Shown: positions 58,341-64,000 of the stretch, one piece after another
Layout of the letters: every line of letters begins with the position of its first letter
How positions within the stretch are numbered: the first letter of the stretch is position 1
Origin: Uloborus plumipes
Taxonomy: Eukaryota > Arthropoda > Arachnida > Araneae > Uloboridae
Length of the DNA: 64,000 bases
Direction of reading: 5' to 3'
NCBI GenBank assembly: GCA_038373865.1
Contig: JAXGGA010002337.1
Coordinates: 60,709-124,708, forward strand
Translations under genes and position numbers: made by a program
Notes under the pieces: generated by a model
Seen by the model: only the letters and a program-made list of their open reading frames with translations
Databases searched by the model: none
What the model was told of the DNA's origin: nothing

Positions 58341-58697
58341 GCGTATACCCAAAAAAATGAATAAAATTGTTTTATTGCTACATCTTTTGTTTATCGTCTG
58401 CAAATTGAAACTTACATATTAATGTAGAGATGTCGAATTTAAACGCCATTGCTATAGTTCGAAGAAAGTAAACAGATGGATGAATATCGTTCCGATTTTA
58501 AAGGCAAGACAGCTGCCATCCGACACGAATGGGATGACAAACGACAGCGTTCGGTAGGAGACGGCACAATCGTCCTGGAATCGGGAGATGGAAAAGCGCA
58601 TAGCGTATTTTAATGCATTTTGCGTGCTCCAATGTCGGATGACGACAATCGCTTACGATTTATCATTACCGTGTCGGTAAGTGGAAAAGCGCCCTTA

Positions 58698-59779
58698 GGG
58701 CGCTTTTCCACTTACCGACACGACAACGATAAATCGCAGACGGTTGTCGTCATCCGACATTGGCGTACGCAAAATGTATTAAAATATGCTGTGCGCTTTT
58801 CCATTTCCCGATTCGAGGACGATTGTGTCGTCTCCGACCGAACAATATCGTTTGTCGTCCCATTCGTGACGGATGGCATCCATCTCGCCTTTAAAATCGG
58901 GACGACAATCATTCATCTGTTTACTTTCTCCGAAGGAGCAACATATAGCAATGGCGTTCAAATTTGACATCTCTGCATTAATAAAATATAAGATTAAATT
59001 TGCAGACGATAAATAAAGAATGTAGTAATGAACTAATTTTATTTTATTTTCTATTTTGTTTCACTATGGCTCGGACGATCTTAATTCGACGGAAAAGCTC
59101 AGATTTTCATTTTGATAGCGTTGGCGCCGCAGAACGATAACAAACATTTCATTTTGATGCCCCTAAATGAAATGTACTGTAATGAAGCGATGGGTTCAAC
59201 GAAGAATCGAATACAACGAAACATTTTCATTTATTTTATTTTTTATAGTAACAACCATATGGGGATATACTCGCTTAGTATTAAAGATCACTATAACTAC
59301 GAAAACAAAACAAAACAAAACTACAATATTGTGACGATCAAATATATCATGGAGAGCTGCGGACTGAATTTAAAAATGTTCTATGGCAACCCTTTGGTTG
59401 CACTTGGCGAATATATTCGCCATTCATCGCTGTGCGGCGACAACAGATAATATGCGTTTCGTTCTTAGTAAACAAGGGTGTGAATGTTTTTAAGTTGTGA
59501 ATTTCATACACGTAATATCGTCTCTTCATTTGTTTTCTTTTTCTGCGGAGGTAAAGTAAACATAGTAGTCGTAGACTGTTAAATGAAGGAGCTATTATGA
59601 TATACGTGTGAACAGAGTGCTGTCTCGAAATGAAATGCGGTAGAAAATAACCCGTTCTTAGAAACGATATCGTTTAAGTGGAAAAACAGTGCTACAGACG
59701 ACACGATACACGGTACTTATTGTTGCAGTATTACCGTCCGACATTCGTCGTTGTCGTGTCGTCAAGTGGAAAAGCGTCC
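58698..59779. mobile_element. PIF/Harbinger-like element B, uninterrupted copy
   Basis: It starts GGGCGCTTTTCCACTTACCG at 58698 and ends GTCAAGTGGAAAAGCGTCC at 59779, flanked by TTA (58695-58697 and 59780-59782). It is an inverted relative of element A without the central insertion, 1082 bp, and non-coding. The TTA at 58695-58697 is shared with element A. Confidence 0.8.
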
Positions 59780-59782
59780 TTA

Positions 59783-61508
59783 AGGAAACCTATTTTATTA
59801 GATAAAAAAAAATCTTCTGTATTCAGCATGTCGCCACCGCATCTTAGAAGTTGTTTTAAAAGCAGGTTTTAGTTGCAAAATGGATACATCCGCTTTTCCT
59901 CAAGCAAATATGTTTTAAAAAATTTCAGACTGAGTGATCTTTGATAGATAAAAAGTCATTCAAAGCAGTTACAGAAGGAGAAAAAAAGAAATAAGCAATC
60001 TAGACAAAATTTTAAACTTTCTTTTTGTGAAATCAAAAAGCGGCTGCCTAGGGACGATTACAACGAATTATTTCTACTTTGCTTCATTATTTCAGAGTTT
60101 CTTCCTCCAAACGATGTTACTTTCGAGTACCTAGTGCTATTCATCATACCTGATGGGTGGCAAAAGCTATATACTCTTTAAAAGTAAGTCTCTTCAATAA
60201 TCAATTTTCCTAACTGATTCAGAGATAAAAGGTATTGAAGATTTTTGCTTGTTCGTTATCAATTTTTCCTAAAGTACGGTAAAATGCCCAGGACTCCCCA
60301 ACTAAGAGAGACCTACAACTATCAATGTCTTCGGCTCAATAGAAGAGTATTGATGAAGATATTGCAGACACGGTACTAAAGTAATTAAGCATCTGTGGTA
60401 CCTCAACTCAGAGCAAGTTGTATTTTACTGTTTTGGTGGTACTTTGGAAAAAACTGTCAGAACAACCAGATTGGCCAAATTTAGAGCTGAAATAGGATTT
60501 ATTGAAGGCGATTGTAATGAACAGGATACTAAACCCGCTTCAATCTGAAAGAAATTTATTGTTTACGAGACAAATAAGTAGATTATTCCGTTCTGTTCCG
60601 AGTTTCAAATTTTTAAAAGAAATTCGAAATCGACACAGATGCTTTAAATACTGACCTCTGTAAATCGTGCGAAAACCAATTTTATATTAAAACTAAAAAG
60701 ACAGTAAATAGTTAAATGGAAAAGTAATGGACAGTAAATAGTTTAATGTGTAAGTGAGGTCTAAAACCTCACTTAACTAACTAAAACTTCGCAATAGACC
60801 TGAGTGAGGTCTATTGCGAAAACAGTCCAGTGGTCAATGAAACAGCTAAAAGAGATGTAAAATTAATTCAAGTCTTCAGTTCATCTTTTACGAAAGACAA
60901 AGAGCAACAGTAGCTTTTATTACAATGTAATGTTGTATGCTAAATCAGTGGCGTACCTATGGGGGGTGTTTTGGGGACAACCCCCCCCCCCCCCGAAACG
61001 TTGGTCCAAAAACGCAAAAATGAGATGAAAAAATATAAAACTCCTAGAATGAAAAAGTACGATTCTCCAGCGAATATCATTGTGTTAGACTTCATTGCCA
61101 TTGCCCTCCCTTTCCCAGAACCATTAAGGATTGTCTTTTTTAGGAAATAAATGTCAAAAATTTCCGGAGGTAGGCCTCTAAACCTCCCATTATGATCGAA
61201 ATTCGTCTGAAAATTCGTTTTTGGAACTGAAATTTCGAAAAAATCGCTGGGAAGAATTTCTGTATCCTATCATTTTCTTTCACATTATTAAAAATGGCCG
61301 GCAATCGTGTTTTACTGACTGAGGAAGAGATCGAACATCACCAAGATAGTCCAGAATGGATTTTTTAGAGGTACAATTTATGAAAATTTCCGGGGGCGAA
61401 CCCCCGGACCCCCCTTCCATTTTTCTACAGTATTATTTCTTTACTCTTTAAAAAGTTGTATGGTTTTTCGAACTTCGGAAGTACGCATTTTCAAGTGCGT
61501 ATTATATA
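59783..61508. other. Unassigned stretch with a short hairpin and old transposon ends
   Basis: No gene recognised. A perfect 14-bp-arm hairpin (TTCGCAATAGACCT, 5-nt loop) lies at 60788-60820, next to GTGAGGTCTAAAACCTCAC (60754). CAGTGGCGTACCTATGGGGG at 60950 and CCGGGGGCGAACCCCCGGAC (61390) look like termini of old hAT-type elements, unpaired here. Confidence 0.45.
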
Positions 61509-62530
61509 CAGGGTGTTCCGTAACAAATTGTACAAACTTTGAGGGGAGTTAGAGGGATGATAACAAGCAAGAATCACCCAGGAACGTAGGTTCGGAAACG
61601 CATACTTGACGAGCTACATATTCACAAAGTTGTCAAATTGTGTCAGAATGGCTCGTTATTACGACGGTTTTTTATTATCATTTCGATGCATTTTTTTAAG
61701 CAACAGGCAGCAAAATTTTAACAACCGCTTTAACCTTTCTTAAAAATTAATATTGTTCAATGAGACACAAGATTGGGATCATCCGAAATGTTTATTGGTC
61801 AAAGACATTACACGTTTAATGTAAATGTTACACGTTTAATGTAAATGTTACACGTTTAATGTTAGAAAATGTCGTAAATTATGTTCAAAGTTTCCACCAT
61901 TGTTAGCGATACATGCGTTACACCGTCGGACCATAAACTGGCGAACTCTCTCAACTACACCGGATTTTCTTGGATATCTGCAGCAGCACAGGCGATTCTT
62001 GCAACTAGATCCATTTCTGAATCCACAGGAGTTGCGTACACAGCACTTTTCAAAGCACCCCAAAGAAAGAAATCGAGACTGTTTAAATAAGGAGAGTGTG
62101 GTGGCCAGGGAACTGGTCTACCACGACCAATCCATCGGTGACCAAACACACGATTCGGATGTTCCCGAACATGTGTTCCATAATGGGAAGGTGCCCCATC
62201 ATGTTGAAACCACAGATGGCGTCTGATATGTTGTGGCACAGAGTTAAGTAATGTTGGTAGAACCTCTTGCAGAAAGATGAGATATTGTTGAGATTTCAGT
62301 GGAGATGGCAACAAATAAGGTCCAATTAAGACGTCACCAACCAAACCAGCCCAAACATTTACTGAAAAACGATGTTGAGCAGTCTATAATTCACGGCCAT
62401 GGGGATTCTCATCCCCGTGGCCGTGAATTACGCCACGGGGATTCTCATCAACCCACAAATGACCATTGTGGGAGTTAAACATCCCATCTCGCGTAAAGAA
62501 TGCTTCATCCGTCATTAAAATGCAGGATGA
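61509..62530 (-). mobile_element. DD41D mariner-like element, left part, cut by a LINE
   Basis: It begins CAGGGTGTTCCGTAACAAAT at 61509 after TA (61507-61508). The transposase lies on the minus strand and breaks off at the LINE 3' end near 62530; the other terminus must lie beyond 64000 if present. A 20-bp tandem triplet (ACACGTTTAATGTAAATGTT) covers 61808-61860. Confidence 0.75.
61848..62528 (-). pseudogene. DD41D mariner-like transposase, interrupted
   Basis: Reading inward from the LINE: MTDEAFFTRDGMFNSHNGHL (first catalytic Asp), then a local duplication and stop (about 62385-62455) and NVWAGLVGDVLIGPYLLPSP. LWFQHDGAPSHY (second Asp) and PYLNSLDFFLWG (third Asp) follow. I count 41 residues between the last two Asp, the DD41D spacing of the rosa/visitor-type lineage. 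A frameshift near 61960 and the C-terminal VRQFMVRRCNACIANNGGNF end it at 61848. The N-terminal DNA-binding domain is not visible. Confidence 0.85.
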
Positions 62531-64000
62531 AAATACAAATACAAATACAAATACAAATGTGGCGACCAGCAGCAGGCTCTGGGCCCAACTTGGCTGGTCC
62601 TAGTCAACTTTAAAGACCCCAATGAAGATCAATGGCCCTCTTAAAGCCATCTACTCCATTGCTCTTTACCGCCTCTTCCGGTAAGCTGTTCCAAGTTCCC
62701 ACCACCCTGTTAAAATAGTAATTTTTTCGAATTTCAAGATTAGCCTGAGATTTAAACAGCTTAAAACAATGACCCCTTGTCCTGCTTTCCGTGCGAAAAT
62801 CTAACCCCGTAACATCATTCATTTTAATAAATTTAAACAACTGAATCATGTCCCCTCTGGCTCTCCTTCGCTCAAGACTATACATATTAAGCATTCTAAG
62901 TCTGGAATCATAGTCTAAATTAGAAAACCCATTTACTAACCTTGTAGCCCTTCTTTGTACCCTTTCCAATAAATTAATGTCTTTCTTCAGATAAGGAGAC
63001 CAAAACTGAACTGCGTACTCCAAATGAGGTCTCACCAAACTTCTATATAGAGGCAGAAGAACCTTCTTAGATTTGTTTGAAATAGATCTATTAATAAACC
63101 CAAGCATCCTATTGGCTTTGTTACTAGCTATGCTGCACTGTTGACTAGACTTGAAATCCTGATTTATTAAGACACCTAGATCCATAACATTATCTGCCCT
63201 ACTAATGACTGAACCCTGTAAATAATAGCTTGTATGCTTATTTCCATGACCGAAATGCAGCACTTGACATTTCCCAACATTAACTGCCATACCCCACTTG
63301 TCTGCCCATTTAGTAATATGATCCAAATCCTGTTGCAGCTGATTTATTTGTTCATCATTTTCTACAACCCCCATAAGTTTGACATCATCGGCAAAACAAT
63401 TCATGTTTCCAGAAACATTTTCATGAATGTCATTCATAAAAATAATAAACAAAAGGGGACCTAAAACTGATCCTTGGGGAACCCCACTTAAAACCTCACT
63501 CCATTTAGAATAGTTACCCCTAACAACTACTCTTTGTTTCCTTCCTGTCAGCCAATTCCTAACCCAAACTAGAATTTTACCTCCTACCCCTATACCAGCT
63601 AATTTACTGAGTAGTGCTACATGCGGTACCTTATCGAAAGCTTTTTGAAAATCTATGTAAACAACATCTACGCATTTTTTGCTATCTAAAGCCAAGGTAA
63701 CCTTGTCGTAGAAATGTAATAAATTAGTAGCACACGATTTACCTTTTCTGAAACCATACTGCAAACTACTCAACAGCCCATTATTTTCTAAGAAATTCAT
63801 AATCTTAATTTTGATCAATGTTTCAAAAATTTTACATACCACTGAAGTCAGACTCACAGGCCTATAATTTCCTGCATTACCTCTAGACCCTTTCTTGAAG
63901 AGTGGTGTAATGTTAGCTAGTTTCCAGTCCTCTGGCACTATCCCTGAGTTATACGAAGCATTGAATATATTAACTATAGCGTCAACTAATTCCTCTGCCA
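62531..64000 (-). mobile_element. CR1-like LINE, 3' part
   Basis: The 3' end consists of a TTTGTATTTG-type short tandem tail (62531-62558 in complement), the usual end of CR1/L2-group LINEs instead of poly-A. A ~50-bp 3' untranslated segment and an open reverse transcriptase frame follow. The element runs out of the window, so its target duplication cannot be read. Confidence 0.9.
62610..64000 (-). CDS. CR1-like LINE reverse transcriptase (5' incomplete)
   Basis: The frame is open from the window edge to the stop at 62610 (about 463 codons, no lesion). Motifs in order: PLFKKGSRGNAGNYRPVSLT, QYGFRKGKSC, VYIDFQKAFDKVPH (first catalytic Asp), SGVPQGSVLGPLLF, then FADDVKL (catalytic Asp pair, about 63381-63397), WGMAVNVGKCQVLHFG and a thumb/C-terminal region with VRPHLEYAVQFWSPYLKKDI and TWNSLPEEAV. 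FADD replaces the commoner YADD, as in many CR1/Jockey-group proteins. The Met at 63938 is internal; an upstream endonuclease is expected outside the window. The lack of stops suggests a young copy. Confidence 0.95.
   Translation of the reverse strand, partial: AEELVDAIVNIFNASYNSGIVPEDWKLANITPLFKKGSRGNAGNYRPVSLTSVVCKIFETLIKIKIMNFLENNGLLSSLQYGFRKGKSCATNLLHFYDKVTLALDSKKCVDVVYIDFQKAFDKVPHVALLSKLAGIGVGGKILVWVRNWLTGRKQRVVVRGNYSKWSEVLSGVPQGSVLGPLLFIIFMNDIHENVSGNMNCFADDVKLMGVVENDEQINQLQQDLDHITKWADKWGMAVNVGKCQVLHFGHGNKHTSYYLQGSVISRADNVMDLGVLINQDFKSSQQCSIASNKANRMLGFINRSISNKSKKVLLPLYRSLVRPHLEYAVQFWSPYLKKDINLLERVQRRATRLVNGFSNLDYDSRLRMLNMYSLERRRARGDMIQLFKFIKMNDVTGLDFRTESRTRGHCFKLFKSQANLEIRKNYYFNRVVGTWNSLPEEAVKSNGVDGFKRAIDLHWGL

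Larger units (their letters stand above)
54775..58355. mobile_element. 3.6-kb foldback insertion built on AATGTCGC arrays
   Basis: Comparison with the empty element B places the insertion between about 54770 and 58355. Its ends are CCAAAAAAATGG (54773) and CCCAAAAAAATG (58348). Both lead directly into AAAATGTCGCGGCCGAAATG, in mirror image. Between the arrays lies about 2.5 kb, including a smaller foldback (55697-56340). No transposase is recognised. Confidence 0.75.
54072..58694. mobile_element. PIF/Harbinger-like element A, carrying a foldback insertion
   Basis: It starts GGGCGCTTTTCCACTTGACG at 54072 and ends GTGGAAAAGCGCCC at 58694, with TTA on both sides (54069-54071, 58695-58697). GGGC-type ends with a TTA duplication fit PIF/Harbinger. 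Its left 690 bp are the reverse complement of the right end of element B, and its right 270 bp are the reverse complement of the left end of B. The centre (about 54775-58355) is an unrelated insertion. No transposase or Myb-like gene is present. Confidence 0.78.

Overview
The window is AT-rich animal nuclear DNA. It holds one recognisable host gene, spread over about 30 kb of plus strand and split by canonical GT-AG introns, buried in transposons, minisatellites and very long inverted repeats. The mix of Tc1/mariner, pogo, hAT, Helitron, piggyBac-like and CR1-like elements, with large repeat-filled introns, suggests an arthropod, perhaps an arachnid. That assignment is inference; no ribosomal or mitochondrial marker is present.

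Host gene: six exons (8338-8694, 16139-16248, 33578-33733, 34827-34970, 35851-35965, 38579-38946) join in matching phase into one 415-residue reading frame ending in a stop. The product is an ectonucleotide pyrophosphatase/phosphodiesterase, closest in my judgement to ENPP6 (choline-specific glycerophosphodiesterase). The 5' exons carrying the signal peptide, first metal-binding Asp and catalytic Ser/Thr were not found, and probably lie left of the window. Introns are 7.4, 17.3, 1.1, 0.9 and 2.6 kb.

Layout: 1-3061 is a ~127-bp satellite in two opposed arms inside a hAT-like terminus. 4.9-11.4 kb has a foldback family (one single arm, one complete inverted pair). 11.5-12.8 kb is a nearly full-length mariner. 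13.0-16.1 kb is a nest of two TIR elements. 17.1-17.9 kb is a deleted Helitron. 18.3-21.3 kb is another nest. 21.4-22.0 kb is a short mariner. 23.1-26.5 kb is a Tc1 element split by a second transposon. 28.7-31.1 kb is a 2.3-kb palindrome inside intron 2. A 29-bp minisatellite starts 45 bp after the exon 3 donor. 37.1-37.5 kb is a piggyBac-like MITE.

Downstream of the gene, 40.9-43.2 and 43.4-46.1 kb are two more long inverted repeats. 46.1-51.5 kb is a four-level nest (hAT in hAT in pogo in an inverted satellite) whose boundaries are confirmed by target duplications and by an empty-site paralogue. 54.1-59.8 kb is a pair of PIF/Harbinger-like elements abutting at one shared TTA; one carries a 3.6-kb foldback built from AATGTCGC arrays. 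61.5-64.0 kb is a DD41D mariner-like element interrupted by a CR1-like LINE whose reverse transcriptase frame is open to the window edge.

No operon-like or multi-gene system is present. The unusual feature is the density of long inverted repeats (at least seven over 600 bp in total span), three of them tandem arrays mirrored head to head. All boundaries were read by eye; identities and arm ends are approximate unless a target duplication is given.
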